Origin: Lepidostoma basale
Taxonomy: Eukaryota > Arthropoda > Insecta > Trichoptera > Lepidostomatidae
DNA length: 64,000 bases
Reading direction: 5' to 3'
NCBI GenBank assembly: GCA_022606425.2
Contig: JAHDVF020001018.1
Location: 1,798,001-1,862,000 of the forward strand
Below are positions 19,680 through 30,244 of the stretch, piece after piece. The stretch's first letter is position 1. The number at the start of each line of letters is the position of its first letter. The position numbers and the translations under genes were made by a program. The notes under the pieces are model-generated. The model was not told the DNA's origin, did not search any database, and saw nothing but the letters and a program-made list of their open reading frames with translations.

Positions 19680-19800
19680 TGAAAACAAAAAATGGATTAC
19701 AAAAATTGTTTGGAAACATGGAAATAATGATAAAACAAAGTATCCGTTAGTGATGTGTATGGAGCACGAAATCGAGGCAGATAATGAAAAACACGTTGTT
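19680..19800 (+). pseudogene. LINE-A fragment
   Basis: Weak plus-strand LINE-A similarity (GGAAACATGGAAATAATGAT, then GATGTGTATGGAGCACGAAA and TCGAGGCAGATAATGAAAAA). It joins SINE2 at about 19797. Confidence 0.5.
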
Positions 19801-19990
19801 CAAACCTAGTCGTGTATGGGATTGAACCCAAATCCCCAGGACCAGGGGCAAAGCATCCTATCCCCTAGACCACCACCCAGTTTAATAATTAATAATTTAT
19901 TGCCAGAATTTCTTTGCAAATAACTCAGGTAAGAGGTCAAAGCTTCAATTGAAGCTATCAATACATTTGGAAATAGACAGACTGATATAA
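19797..19990 (-). mobile_element. tRNA-derived SINE2, copy 1
   Basis: The minus strand carries GGTGGTCTAGGGGATAGGAT (A-box-like) and GGGTTCAATCCC (B box), as in a tRNA-derived head, next to a shared body (TTGATAGCTTCAATTGAAGC region). Other copies are at 21785 and 22396. Confidence 0.7.
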
Positions 19991-20240
19991 AAACTATTTT
20001 GTAACGACTTACATATCTTAACTTATACCGATACCGAATAAACTCCATGGATGTTCGATTTAGAATAAACGTAGAAAAAACAAAAAAATCATAAAATTAT
20101 ATATGTGGATTAATATAATTAACTGTTAATTATGTCTAGCAGTGTACGACAACTGCTGTTAAAAAAGAAGAAGAAGATCATACAAATATTACTATTATTT
20201 TTAGAATTCATATATTGTACAATATTAGAAAGAAATTGAA

Positions 20241-20522
20241 TTGATTATTGAAGAAAGAATGGTAAAAAAAATATATGTTAACGATGTAAATGGAACCAGA
20301 AATAGAGAAAGACCAAGGAAAACGTGGCACGATCAAATAAATCAAATATTGAATGTCGGCCATATGAGGAGTCAGGGAAATCGACGCGCGCGCATGACAC
20401 GATGTATGAATGTTGAGGAAGCGAGAGAAATATGTCAGGAAAAAAAACGTGGCAGTCCATTCTTTCTGCCTACCCCTTCGGAGAGACGGCGTGATGATTA
20501 GTTAGTTAGTTGGTTAGTTACA
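20241..20522 (+). pseudogene. LINE-A fragment with TTAG tail
   Basis: Encodes IEERMVKKIYVNDVNGTRNR, RPRKTWHDQINQILNVGHMR, then CMTRCMNVEEAREICQEKK-like residues with one frame change, and the terminal CCCTTCGGAGAGACGGCGTG block with TTAG repeats at 20499-20519. Confidence 0.85.
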
Positions 20523-20530
20523 ATATTATA

Positions 20531-20990
20531 AATATACATTTATCGCTTCCTGAAAGAATCCAATATAAACTATGCTGGACGGTTTTTAAAGCGCTTCACG
20601 GAATGGCACCAGCCTATATATTATCTGAACACTGTATTGCTGATAGCCCTAACTTGCAGCAATCTACTCTCGGCAATAGGCATATTGGTTGAGCCAAAGC
20701 GCAACCCCCGGAGAAATTTCGGAGATCGGGCTTTCGCAGTGGCAGGTCCGTCCGCCTGGAATATGCTTCCTGCACGTCTCAGATGCATTGAAAGTCTGAC
20801 TGATTTTAAATCTCACCTAAAAACCCACCCTTCAAAAATATCGCATTAAATATAAACAACGGTTATCTGATTGCTGGTGTCCGATGCAGCTCTCGTGACT
20901 AAAACATTGTCAAAGCGCCCTTGAGGTGAGCTATTCACGAAAATGGCGCTATACAAATTAGCCTAATTATTATTATTATTCAATAATAAA
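20531..20990 (+). pseudogene. L2/CR1-type LINE 3' end
   Basis: Encodes LPERIQYKLCWTVFKALHGM then APAYILSEHC, and in another frame NFGDRAFAVAGPSAWNMLPA to LTDFKSHLKTH. This is the familiar C-terminus of CR1/L2-group LINE polymerases, and it is frameshifted near 20690. The 3' end GGCGCTATACAAATTAGCCT with a TTATTATTATT tail matches four other tail fragments in the window. Confidence 0.85.
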
Positions 20991-20999
20991 GATATCAGA

Positions 21000-21540
21000 A
21001 ATTAACACAATATGGCCGAGCCATAGAGGGCTCCCTCCGCTTAGCCGAAGCTGTTATAGGCGCAGCGGCGCCTTTCGTCAGCTTCACTCGTGCACTCCCT
21101 AGGCCCGCTCCCCGTCCATGCGGGACTTATGTTAGAAAATAATAATAATATATGTATATTTGCAACCAAGGGGGACCACATTTAAGCTACGCTACTTTCC
21201 CTCGATGTCCCGCCGTACACACATAGCAATACAACAGCAAAATAAAATACACAATTGATACTTAAATAACATATGTTAGAGAAAGAATAAAAAGGAATAA
21301 TGCATAGCAGGGGGTACAGAAGGGAGGGAGGAGACAAAATGCAGGATGGGGGAAATAAGGAAATTTATTTAATATGTGGACTAGGGAAGGTAACATAGGA
21401 AGTTTATACAGTATATATTTAAGAAAAGAAAAATAATGCAATTGAACTAAGGAGGAGGAGCACGAGGTCCGGCATTGCGGATCAGTCTCCCCTGCCCCCA
21501 TCAAGATAATCGGCACCCCCTCAAATTAACACAATAGTTA
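21000..21540. repeat. Dispersed repeat J, copy 1
   Basis: 21040-21230 resembles 33206-33400 and 61306-61500: CTGTTATAGGCGCAGCGGCG, then TCGTCAGCTTCACTCGTGCA, CGTCCATGCGGGACTTATGT and a CCACATTTAA block. No coding potential was recognised. The rest of the stretch (to 21540) may belong to the same repeat. Confidence 0.5.
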
Positions 21541-21784
21541 TTAACTGTGGGTAAATTTTTACAGGGTAGATAAGAGATTAGGTTATGTTAGGTTTTGTTT
21601 TTGGTATGTGAGTAAAGAAACCACCTCAAACACAATGTTTGTATTAACTAATTATATTTCTTAGTAATTCTAAATCGAAACATCCTCGTATTAATTCGAT
21701 TATAGTAAATTTGTTTTGGGATAATCGGTACAAGTTAAGATATACATAGTCGTTGGAGAGTAGAATAGTTCTTGCATCAGTCGA

Positions 21785-21975
21785 TCTATTGCCAAATGTA
21801 TTGATAGCTTAAATTGAAGCTTTGACCTCTTACCAAAGTTATTTGTAAAGAAAAATCTGGCAGTAAATTAGTAATTATAAAACCGGGTGGTGGTCTAGAA
21901 GACAGGATGCTTCGTTCCTGATCCCGTGGATTTGTGTTCAGTCCTATATACGACTTGGTTTGAACGTGCTATCCA
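21785..21975 (+). mobile_element. tRNA-derived SINE2, copy 2
   Basis: Plus-strand counterpart of 19797-19990: body CCAAATGTATTGATAGCTTA, then GGTGGTCTAGAAGACAGGAT and a decayed B box GTGTTCAGTCC. Followed directly by LINE-A sequence in the minus sense. Confidence 0.65.
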
Positions 21976-22205
21976 CGGTCTCCCTCGATTTCATGTTCCA
22001 TTCGCAGAGAGGATGGATCCCCACATTGTTCTATCCTGAAAAAACTCTCGCGCCTCTTCTACATTCACACATCGTGACATCCACGCTCGTCGATAGTTCC
22101 TACTTCGAATAAGACCGCCTTTCAGTAATTTATTTATTTGGTCATGCCATGTCTTCCTTGGCCTTCTTTTTCCATTCACACTATTTGAATACATATTTTT
22201 AAGTT
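21976..22205 (-). pseudogene. LINE-A fragment (divergent subfamily)
   Basis: Minus strand: NSVNGKRRPRKTWHDQINKL, then GGLIRSRNYRRAWMSRCVNV and EEAREFFQDRTMWGSI. The terminal block is cut off at the junction with the SINE2 composite at about 22005. Confidence 0.78.
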
Positions 22206-22239
22206 AAAACCATTCTTAATTTGTATATGTAAGAGTTTT

Positions 22240-22392
22240 GGTGACCTTCGTGGCAGAGTGGCAATAGCTCTGACTGCCATACCAAAAGTCCCGGGATCGA
22301 TTCCCCGCGATGGCAGTGTGATAATAAAAATGCGATAGATTAGCTACCTATCATATGTCAAGAGAATCAATATAATAGCTAAAAACACTTAT
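22240..22392 (+). mobile_element. tRNA-derived SINE1, copy 4 (internal deletion)
   Basis: Head GGTGACCTTCGTGGCAGAGT and B box GGATCGATTCC, same subfamily as copy 3. About 35 bp of the body after GATGGCAGTGTGAT are missing compared with copy 3. Confidence 0.82.
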
Positions 22393-22395
22393 AAT

Positions 22396-22510
22396 AGATC
22401 CAGTGGATTTGGGTTCAGTCCTTTATACGACTTGGTTTGAACGTGGTATCCACGGTCTCCCTCAATTTCATGTTCCATTCGCATCATTAAGAGATACTAT
22501 TTGTATTATT
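22396..22510 (+). mobile_element. SINE2/LINE-A composite, copy 3
   Basis: CAGTGGATTTGGGTTCAGTC, then ACGACTTGGTTTGAACGTGG and ATCCACGGTCTCCCTCAATT repeat the junction seen at 21940-22000, where a SINE2 end runs into minus-sense LINE-A. Confidence 0.6.
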
Positions 22511-22539
22511 GATTGTTTTCATAACGCATTCATTCGACC

Positions 22540-22640
22540 TTATTCTTCTTCCTCAGCCTATTCGCGTCCACTCCTGGACAAAGGCCTTCTCCATTCGCTT
22601 CCATGTCACTCTGTCGTGTGCAGACTGCATTCAGGTTATT
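22540..22640 (-). pseudogene. RTE-type LINE 3' end
   Basis: Minus strand reads GCGAATGGAGAAGGCCTTTG, TCCAGGAGTGGACGCGAATA and a GGCTGAGGAAGAAGAATAAG tail, the common end of RTE-type LINEs (compare 52840-52905). Confidence 0.65.
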
Positions 22641-22844
22641 CAGCTGTCTCAACAAAATATAATCAATTGTGATATTTATAACCGAGTTCTCTTTATTACA
22701 GTTAATAATGTTGAAATATCAAAGTTTATTCGCCAAAACATGAATTTTAAAAATCCATAGGTTTATTTGTACGTTTATGGTATAATAAACTATAAAAAGT
22801 GAGACATTAGCATATTTTATCCCTCCCTCAAATTTGAAGAAACA

Positions 22845-22990
22845 CTCTAGCCATACAGATCTAGCCTCCACATACTTGTAGATCAACAATCAATTAATTC
22901 CATTTCCTATCATGTTTCTAACAGACGTAAGAGGAATAGCCATTAGAACTGAACCTTTTTAAGCCAGAAGATCTTAGTCCAAAATCATAT
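22845..22990 (-). repeat. Dispersed repeat M, copy 1
   Basis: Minus-strand match to 32010-32110 and 59934-60025: GATCTTCTGGCTTAAAAAGG, then a CTATTCCTCTTACGTCTGTT block and ACATGATAGGAAATGG-like end. The same sequence forms the centre of the hAT MITE at 58538. Confidence 0.6.
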
Positions 22991-23074
22991 ATGATATACT
23001 GATTACACTTCAAGAATTTTGCATTTTAAAACGCGGGATTTATTTTTCTAATTTGATGTTTTTATAATGATTAA

Positions 23075-23284
23075 TTGTATCTCAATAGAGACGAAGATGT
23101 TAATTGCTTGAATGGGAACTGAATATGGTGGTCGAGGCGCTTACAGGACTGTCATTGGTTGGGTTAAGCTATCGCTTTATGTTAACAAAAATACCCCATT
23201 CCGCCCTTCTTACGACCACTACGTCTGACAATTTTTTTCTGTTCCCAGAAAACAATTGACATCTTCGTCTCTATTGAGATACAA
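23075..23284. mobile_element. MITE L, copy 1 (TTAA-flanked)
   Basis: Termini TTGTATCTCAATAGAGACGA and its reverse complement open inverted repeats of roughly 40-50 bp, flanked by TTAA on both sides (23071-23074, 23285-23288). It is 210 bp with no ORF. A TTAA duplication would suggest piggyBac-type mobilisation, but the termini do not look like typical piggyBac ends. Confidence 0.75.
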
Positions 23285-23764
23285 TTAATCCTTATAAAAA
23301 AATAATTTACCCGCAATGGGTAAAATCCAGTATTTGTCTACAAGTATTTGTATACATTCAAAATGTTGATATTTAAAGTTTAGTTTATCATTTTTGGTTT
23401 TCGTGCAGTGCATGAGTTTAAAAAAATTCTTTACATTTTTGTACAGTCGGAAATGTAGATGTTCTATTAGATAAGCTAGCCTAGATTTTTAGATTTTATC
23501 TCAATTTTCAAGTTCATTTAATTTTAAAAACTCTGTGAAAGTCTGAGGTGATGAAAAGTTGAAAAAAAAATATCGCAAGAAGTAAATAACGTCGTTAAAG
23601 ATGAAACGGACGAAAGAATAACAAAACAGCAAGATGTTTCAGATAAGGCATTTTAAAAGGGTAAGTTTAAATGACGTTAAAAAGGTGGATGTCAACAGAT
23701 TTTTTATTATTACCCTTTTTTATTTTTAAATAAAATAATTCTTCAATATTACAGCTTAAACTAT

Positions 23765-23885
23765 CTAACAAAGCAACCATCACTTCGTCTCCCATGGGGT
23801 AGGCAGAAGAAATTGACTACCACACTTTTCTTTCCTGACATATTTCATCTCACTTCTTAAACATACATATACGAGTATATTAAAG
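23765..23885 (-). pseudogene. LINE-A 3' end
   Basis: Minus strand: the terminal block TCCCATGGGGTAGGCAGAAG (on plus), then ACACTTTTCTTTCCTGACAT. Truncated at about 23885. Confidence 0.65.
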
Positions 23886-23954
23886 CTTTCATTTTTTAAT
23901 ATTTTTATTCCTTGAACAATGATGTAAAACTGCATATAAAATGATTTATACGAG

Positions 23955-24178
23955 TGAAAACGTTTATTAAAATTGAAGACATAGTGAGATGGAGTAGGCA
24001 AAGAAGACGATTCTGGAGGGAACACATCGAAATAATGGATCCAGTAAGAATTTCTAAGATCGTGATGCACGACGTTAGAGGGCCGTCGACCACCAGGACG
24101 ACCACCAAAGAGATGGAGAGAAGGCTGATCGTCTTCATCAAAGGAAGAAAGTTGATCTATAATCAGAAGAAGAATAAG
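23955..24178 (+). pseudogene. LINE-O 3' fragment
   Basis: Encodes KTFIKIEDIVRWSRQRRRFW, REHIEIMDPVRISKIVMHDV and RGPSTTRTTTKEMERRLIVF to an AGAAGAAGAATAAG tail. Matches 17310-17660 on the other strand. The family is a LINE with the usual C-terminal W-region and short GAA-rich tail. Confidence 0.72.
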
Positions 24179-24199
24179 AAAACGTTTATTTATAGTTTC

Positions 24200-24372
24200 T
24201 GGGATTGGGAATGGGGAAGAAAAGTTTTATTATAGCTTATGGGAATAACATGTTTCGCCTTTCTATTTTATAAAGCCTTGGATATTTGATAATGCCTTAG
24301 AAAGTGAAACATGTCTATAACATAAGCCATTAAAAAACACCTAGAAAACATACGTTTTTATTCGTATTCGTT
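24200..24372. repeat. Family-6 fold-back
   Basis: Two inverted halves: GGGAATAACATGTTTCGCCT on the left and GCCTTAGAAAGTGAAACATG then TC on the right, inside arms around AAACGTTTATTTATAGTTTC and its complement. TTGATAATG precedes the right-hand stem II. Confidence 0.7.
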
Positions 24373-24394
24373 TTTTTTATACATTAAAAAAAAA

Positions 24395-24970
24395 ACAAAG
24401 TGAATGGTGCACTTAAAGTTGTCATCGCAAACAAAAACCTATCCGAAAAAGCTTGAATGGCAGTGCACAATGGTGTTTTTCTACCGACCCTTATGTATGG
24501 AAGCAGGCATGGAACTTGCAAAAGAAGGATGAAAGTAGAATAAATGCAGTAGAAATGAGATCTCTTAGACGAATGTGTGGATACTCTGTGTATGATAGAG
24601 TGTCGAATGAAAATATAAGAAGTGAATGCGGTGGGAATGATGGTGTTATGAACAAAATAATGAAAGGATATTTAAGATGGTTTGGACATATGGAAAGAAT
24701 GAATGAAGAAATAATGGTAAAAATATTATATGTTAACGATGTAAATGGAACCAGAAATAGAGGAAGACCGAGGAAATCGTCGCAGAATCAAATAAATCAA
24801 ATATTGAATATCGGCCACGTGAGGAGTCAGAGAAATCAACGCGCGTGCATGACACGATGTATGAATGTTGAGGAAGCGAGAGAAATACGTCAGGAAAGAA
24901 AATTGTGGCAGTCAATTCTTTCTGCCTACCCCTTCGAGGGACGGCGTGATGGTTACTTAGTTAGTTAAAA
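24395..24970 (+). pseudogene. LINE-A copy, best-preserved C-terminus
   Basis: One open frame of 171 codons (24453-24968) carries MYGSEAWNWQKKDESRI-like residues, NAVEMRSLRRMCGYSVYDRV, KGYLRWFGHMERMNEEIMVK, NGTRNRGRPRKSSQNQINQI and MTRCMNVEEAREIRQERKLW to QSILSAYPFEG. The true ORF frame continues upstream to about 24395 after a stop. This is the C-terminal, post-palm region of a LINE reverse transcriptase. The element ends with GTGATGGTTACTTAGTTAGT. No endonuclease or palm remains, so it is 5'-truncated and dead. Confidence 0.9.
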
Positions 24971-24984
24971 AAAAACGAGTGAAT

Positions 24985-25165
24985 TTAATTAATACGAATG
25001 AAAACGTCTGTTTTCTAGAAGTTTTATTATATTTTATGTAAATGTATCGCCTTTCTAAGACATTTTCAAATGTTTATCCTGCCGTGATAATATAGACGTT
25101 TTCAGTTGTATAAATGATTAAATTAAAATAGAGTTTCATATCGTTGTTTAAGAAACATTAAAATG
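24985..25165. repeat. Family-6 fold-back, decayed
   Basis: Arm TTAATACGAATGAAAACGTC and TTTTCTAGAAGTTTTATTAT, then GTATCGCCTTTCTAAGACAT; the right half keeps TATAGACGTTTTCAGTTGTA and the outer AGTTTCATATCGTTGTTTAA. Confidence 0.6.
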
Positions 25166-25254
25166 AAGTATTTTTTTCACATTTTTATTACTTATTTTTA
25201 ACCCTAGCAATACACCACAAATACTAATAAAATACTTATATCTTCGTATTTTAT

Positions 25255-25560
25255 TAGTATTTATTACCACATCACAAATGAGGAGGTTCTCCAAAGAATC
25301 GAAGGAGGAAGGCACCTGCTCAGGACCTTGTCCGAAAGGCGTGCAAGATGGATCGGCCATGTAATACGACAAAAAGGCCTCTTGCATGCCATAATGGAGG
25401 GTATGACCGAAGGGACGCCCACGCCGAGAGTACCTGGAGGACCTGTTGGTGGACGTGCGCTGCTCATCATATACAGATTTCAAAAGAGCCGCACAAGACA
25501 GGGAAGAATGGAAGAGAAGAATAGAGGAAATTGCTGCAAACCAATCCCAGGATTGAAACC
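25255..25560 (+). pseudogene. LINE-G 3' fragment
   Basis: Encodes EEVLQRIEGGRHLLRTLSER, RRARWIGHVIRQKGLLHAIM, then in other frames RREYLEDLLVDVRCSSYTDF and KRAAQDREEWKRRIEEIAAN. Ends near CCAATCCCAGGATTGAAACC. The GHVIR and RRARW pattern is typical of LINE ORF C-termini. Other copies at 6806 and 60605. Confidence 0.75.
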
Positions 25561-26339
25561 AGAGATAATGATCGTCGTATTTATATTGAAATTTTATGTA
25601 ATTTTTGGGAGACTGAAAGAATAGCATAGATAGAGCTAAAAGTTGATTGACACGAGTCATGGTAATGATTTTTCCATTGACTGGGTCCGGGGTACGTCAC
25701 GCCGACTATTCTGGCCCAGGAAACAGTTTATTACAATACAAAACAAACTAATTCGGTGAAGGTCAGGCCCGCGAATGTGTTAACAAGATCACGGCAGGAT
25801 AAACATGTAATTAAATAAAAGAAGAGCTGTATACGCCGATGTGCTTCGGTGACTGCAGAAGATATTATTCACAGAATCACCTCTTAGGAGAATATGCATA
25901 ACACGTGTTTATAAATTGCATGTCTTAAGTTTTTGGCTTTTACGTAAACGACGTAAATAGAACAAGTTGGATATGAACATCGAGAAAAACGTGGCATGAT
26001 CAAATCAATATTTAATGAAGACTATGTGAGGGTAGGTAGAAATTGCCGATTAACTATTAACTGATTTTAGAAAAGGGCGTTCCATTTTTAATCGCTCGTA
26101 CAGAATGTCCATCGTGGCGTGCGCTGTGTGTTACGTAGCGCCATTATTTTGGAACCATATGTTCTCGATATTCATATCATCCATTTCAAGCTACAAGAGT
26201 TTTAAATTTATGCATTAAAAGACGCATTGTGGACTCTGCAGGACGGCCATGAATGCCATAAATTGGCGAATAGAACACTGATTTTAATAATATTTTAAAC
26301 AATTTCAACACATTGTTGAAGCGTGTAGCGTTAAAATAG
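25561..26339. other. Mostly unassigned; short LINE-A trace
   Basis: At about 25945-26050 a weak LINE-A match occurs (AACGACGTAAATAGAACAAG, then GAAAAACGTGGCATGATCAA). The remainder shows no gene or recognised repeat. Confidence 0.4.
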
Positions 26340-26455
26340 TAAAATGTCAAAATTGAATGAGTATTCTTGTCAAATTCGATAGATATCGCTTTACCGAAAT
26401 GGTCGCTATTCGCTGTTAAAGTTAGAAGCGTCCCTATTGAAAAACCATTTGACCA
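26340..26455 (+). repeat. Dispersed repeat R, copy 2
   Basis: See 4640-4760: shared GATAGATATCGCTTTACCGA and AGAAGCGTCCCTATTGAAAA blocks. Diverged, function unknown. Confidence 0.5.
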
Positions 26456-27024
26456 ACAGGATATAGCATCTGCAGCAAAGCCACGACGGCCATTTAGCTG
26501 AAATTATATTCCATAGATAATGTCATTGAATGTCCTTTAAATTAAATAAAAATTGTAGCAATATCACTTCTTCTTCTTTCCCTTTTATGGCTTTTCACCG
26601 ATTGTGGTTGTTCTGGCCAGTCTCAAGTAAGGGTAGTTGTAGTATTAGTAGTAGTAGATAAGGGTATTAGTCTATGGAAGATTTTTTTTATATATACAAA
26701 CTACATCTTGGTGTCAGTATCAAATAATTAGTTGTTAAGGAATATGTTACAGGTTTATGTTATTATGTAATAACCAAATTTTATCCCAGACCTTATTGAC
26801 CTTAATATACCCCTCCATACTAACACGTCCACTCTCATTTCCCCAATTAACAAAAACGTGTATAAAATATAATACTGACAAAATTCCTGAACCTTAATAG
26901 CAATATCACTTAGACGGGTTGTTTTATTTCTTTTCAAAGTTCAAGCGCTCTTAATGAAACTCCTATAATGTTTCTCACCAACAATAATAATAAGTTTTTC
27001 CGAAGTCGGTGGTGGTCAATTTTC

Positions 27025-27122
27025 AGAATTTAACAAAATAAGTAAAGGTCATAAGTCCTGTAAACACCTTGATCATCCATATTCAGTTTCCAGTTTGCGT
27101 CTTCGTCTCTATTGAGATACAA
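27025..27122. mobile_element. MITE L, right half
   Basis: Ends in CTTCGTCTCTATTGAGATAC and AA, followed by TTAA at 27123. GGTCATAAGTCCTGT and CACCTTGATCATCCATATTC are shared with 27540-27620. The left terminus was not found. Confidence 0.65.
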
Positions 27123-27482
27123 TTAAATTTGAATTAACCACCCTTTGGTGAAAATCCAGGATTTCGTATACAAGTATAAGTATATTCACAAATATTTGTA
27201 ATTATTCTGGTCAATTCTTTGGCATATAGAATGGATTGGCGGCTTCTAACAATACGTTTTTAGGTGACAGCCTTCGCATTGTGTTAATAAGGTAGTTTGC
27301 TAAATGCTGAAAATCATTCTCCATAGATGGCGTTAGTGGGTCGGTTGTATAGGTTAATCTTGAAAAGATTCACAAGTGCAATCAAATCTACATAGATGGA
27401 CAATTAAAACTGACACGTGAAGATAGATATGGATTTGAAGTATATATACATCTTCCAAAATTTGTCATGCATGATCATAATA

Positions 27483-27620
27483 ACAAAGGTGGAATGGGGA
27501 ATGTTGTAATTACATAAAGCGTGCGCTTAACCCAACCAATGACAGGTCATAAGTCCTGTCAACACCTTGATCATCCATATTCAGTTTCCAGTTTGCATCT
27601 TCGTCTCTATTGAGATACAA
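27483..27620. mobile_element. MITE L, right part, second copy
   Basis: AAAGGTGGAATGGGGAATGT, then TTAACCCAACCAATGACAGG and a terminus CTTCGTCTCTATTGAGATAC with AA, followed by TTAA at 27621. Lies 500 bp from the previous half, with parallel sequence. Confidence 0.65.
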
Positions 27621-28237
27621 TTAAAATTAAAATAAGTAAGTATAATATATTATTGTTTATCTCCATTAACTATTTTTTTAAAAACGTTTTTTTTCCGATT
27701 TCTTAAAAATCATTTAAAAATAACTATCAATAAACCGCATTTTTCATACAATTTACGTCAACTGATTACGTTTACCAACACTAACCGATTTCGATATTAC
27801 AGCTTCCTATCAAAATTTTATAATGTGCTATCAGAAAGTGATTAGTAGAAATATGCATATTCATACGGAATCAAATAATCTCAGAAGCGTTCTTTTTTTG
27901 TTCAATTTTGAATATTTTTTTTAACTTACCATACACAAGTGAATGGTTGAAGTAAAGTAGACATAAAGTGCAGTTTCGTTGTATATGTTATATATAACGA
28001 AAATTCATACATATCTTTTTTTTAACTAACACGAGGAGGGTATGACAAGTGAAATTAATTTCGGGATGGGATTTTGCAGGCTTATAGTGCCTCCTAAGAG
28101 TTGTTCATAGTCAAAGTAAGAAAGTGCAATACCCAGCCAATTTCTAGAAAAAAAAAAACATCAAAGATTCCATCCCTGCTTACCTTCAAAGTTTTCACGT
28201 TATTGTATTAGAAACCATCTAAAAAGAACATTATGGG

Positions 28238-28874
28238 CAGTGGCGGTACTTCCATAAAAGCCGAAAAGCCGGGCTTGCCTTAAAAAATCCACAACAAAAC
28301 GACGTTTATTGCGTGTTTGAGCCGTCTACGAATAAAATATTATTTTGACTTTACGCGCGAGTTAAAGCGATTAAAAATCTTAAAGCGAGTTACAGCGATC
28401 GTTGCATTGCAAATGACTCCGCTGACATGCGCAGAAATGACCTAGGTGTATGTTTTGTTCAACTCATACGCGCCGTATTTTATTTCACTCATACGTACCG
28501 TAGGTGAGATGCCCGCGAAATCGCGTACGTCCACATGTTTTGTTTCACGTTTTCGATGGGCTTCATATTGGGCTTGCAAAATGTAAAAGGGTCCTTGTCG
28601 CACTTACGTATTTTTGGCTTGTAATCATATAGCTAGGTGCATATATACTAGAAGATATCTACAATTTTTTGTATGGATTTGAAGCCGGGCTTTATCACTC
28701 GGAAGTATGTTACTATTCGATGCGTCACGAACTTCATTTCTATTGTCAGAATGTTATCTTTCCTTTTCGTTATATGCAGAAATGTTATGAAAAGAACGAT
28801 TTTTAAATTTCTTTACGAATATTTATTTATAATTCCTTGACTTGCCTTACTGGCTGGCCCTAGGCACGCTACTG
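28238..28874. mobile_element. Non-autonomous hAT-type transposon
   Basis: Begins CAGTGGCGGTACTTCC and ends in the complement of CAGTAGCGTGCC (CAGTRGCG is typical of hAT ends). An exact 8-bp direct duplication ATTATGGG flanks it (28230-28237 and 28875-28882), the hallmark of hAT insertion. It is 637 bp with no transposase ORF. Its left terminus is related to that of the MITE at 58538. Confidence 0.87.
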
Positions 28875-29469
28875 ATTATGGGGTAATACAATCTTGGGAA
28901 ATCCCATTCCGAAGTAAATTTTTTCCCTTTGCTAGTATTTATTTTACTCCTACCATTTATTTACTAAACAGAAAAGGGGTAGTTCTGACACATGCCAAGG
29001 GCAAACAATTATGGATGAATATTGACAATCTATGTAGAAGGACATGCCTTCCTTCTCAGCGCAAAATCAGCGCAGCGTTGCTAAAAAGTAAACGATATTA
29101 TTTTCTTTAAAAGTCTGGAATTCCATAGAAACACAAGTCCTCTTTGGGAGAACCCGATGCGCCCATTGCGGAGGACCCCATATATGGGACGCTGCAGATG
29201 TTGTCTGGCCTAGGCCCTAGGCCATTCTTCGTTATTGACTCTGCGGGCAGTACACAGCTTTATAGTGAAGCAAGTGTACAAAGATGGATTTTTAAAAAAT
29301 TGCAATAGCGCTCAGTTTTTTGTTTATCGAAGATACATAAAATTATTGAAAATATATTTTTAATTATAATATACATTAACTAACTAACTAACCGGAACCA
29401 TATATCAAAATTAAATTCAAAATCATACCCAAATTGAAACCCAACTTGTATATTTGTTTTATTTTACTT

Positions 29470-29615
29470 TTTAACCGATCGCGAATATCAGATGCAGCGT
29501 TTAATTAATATTTCGATTTTTTTAGTTTTAAAACACGTCATAATGCGCCCTTGAGGTGATAACATCACAAAAACGGCGCTTTAAAATTTAGAGAATTATT
29601 ATTATTATTTTCATT
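29470..29615 (+). repeat. L2-type LINE 3' end
   Basis: CGATCGCGAATATCAGATGC, then AAACACGTCATAATGCGCCC, an AACGGCGCTTTAAAATTTAG end and an ATTATTATTATT tail, parallel to 20860-20990. Confidence 0.7.
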
Positions 29616-29621
29616 ATTATT

Positions 29622-29965
29622 ATTTAACCACCACGTCGTCTCTCTGAAGGGGTAGGCAGAAATAAGAGACAGCCACACTGTTCTTTCCTGACATACTTCT
29701 CTTGCTTTCTCAACATTCTTTCATTTGAGTTATTTGATCGTGCCACGTTTTTCTCGGTCTTCCTTCATTAATAGTTCCATTTATTTCGTTTTTATATACT
29801 TTTTCAACCATTATTTCGTCATTTATTCTTTCCATGTGTCCAAAACATCTTTATGATCATTTCATTGTTTTGTTCATCTTTTGTAAACATACTACCTAAA
29901 TATACAAACTCATCTACTTGCTCCAGATTTTTACCATTCACGCAAATATTATATGAGATGCGAAT
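29622..29965 (-). pseudogene. LINE-A fragment with internal deletion
   Basis: The minus strand runs from an upstream RT piece (GKNLEQVDEFVYLGSMFTK-like, about 29960-29880) directly into KMFWTHGKNK-like and the RPRKTW region, then the terminal block CTCTGAAGGGGTAGGCAGAA on plus. Several hundred bases of the usual middle are missing. Confidence 0.7.
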
Positions 29966-30244
29966 TAATAAATAAAAAAATCCAATTTATGCATGCACAA
30001 ATCTACTATATACTAATTTTAGAATGAATCGTTCGCGGTTATCCCGGGCGCGGATAATCGAGTATCGGCTCAGAGTATGTTATAATGAGGGGTGTGGTTG
30101 CCGACGCGCCTGAGCAGACGATGTCTGCATGTATAACCATAATCATTGTATTAAACGACTTGGCAGATGAGAGTTATTTATTGCTGGCAAAAGATCTAAA
30201 CAGGGTGTCACACATTAAAACATTAACTTTATAAAATGTATTTA

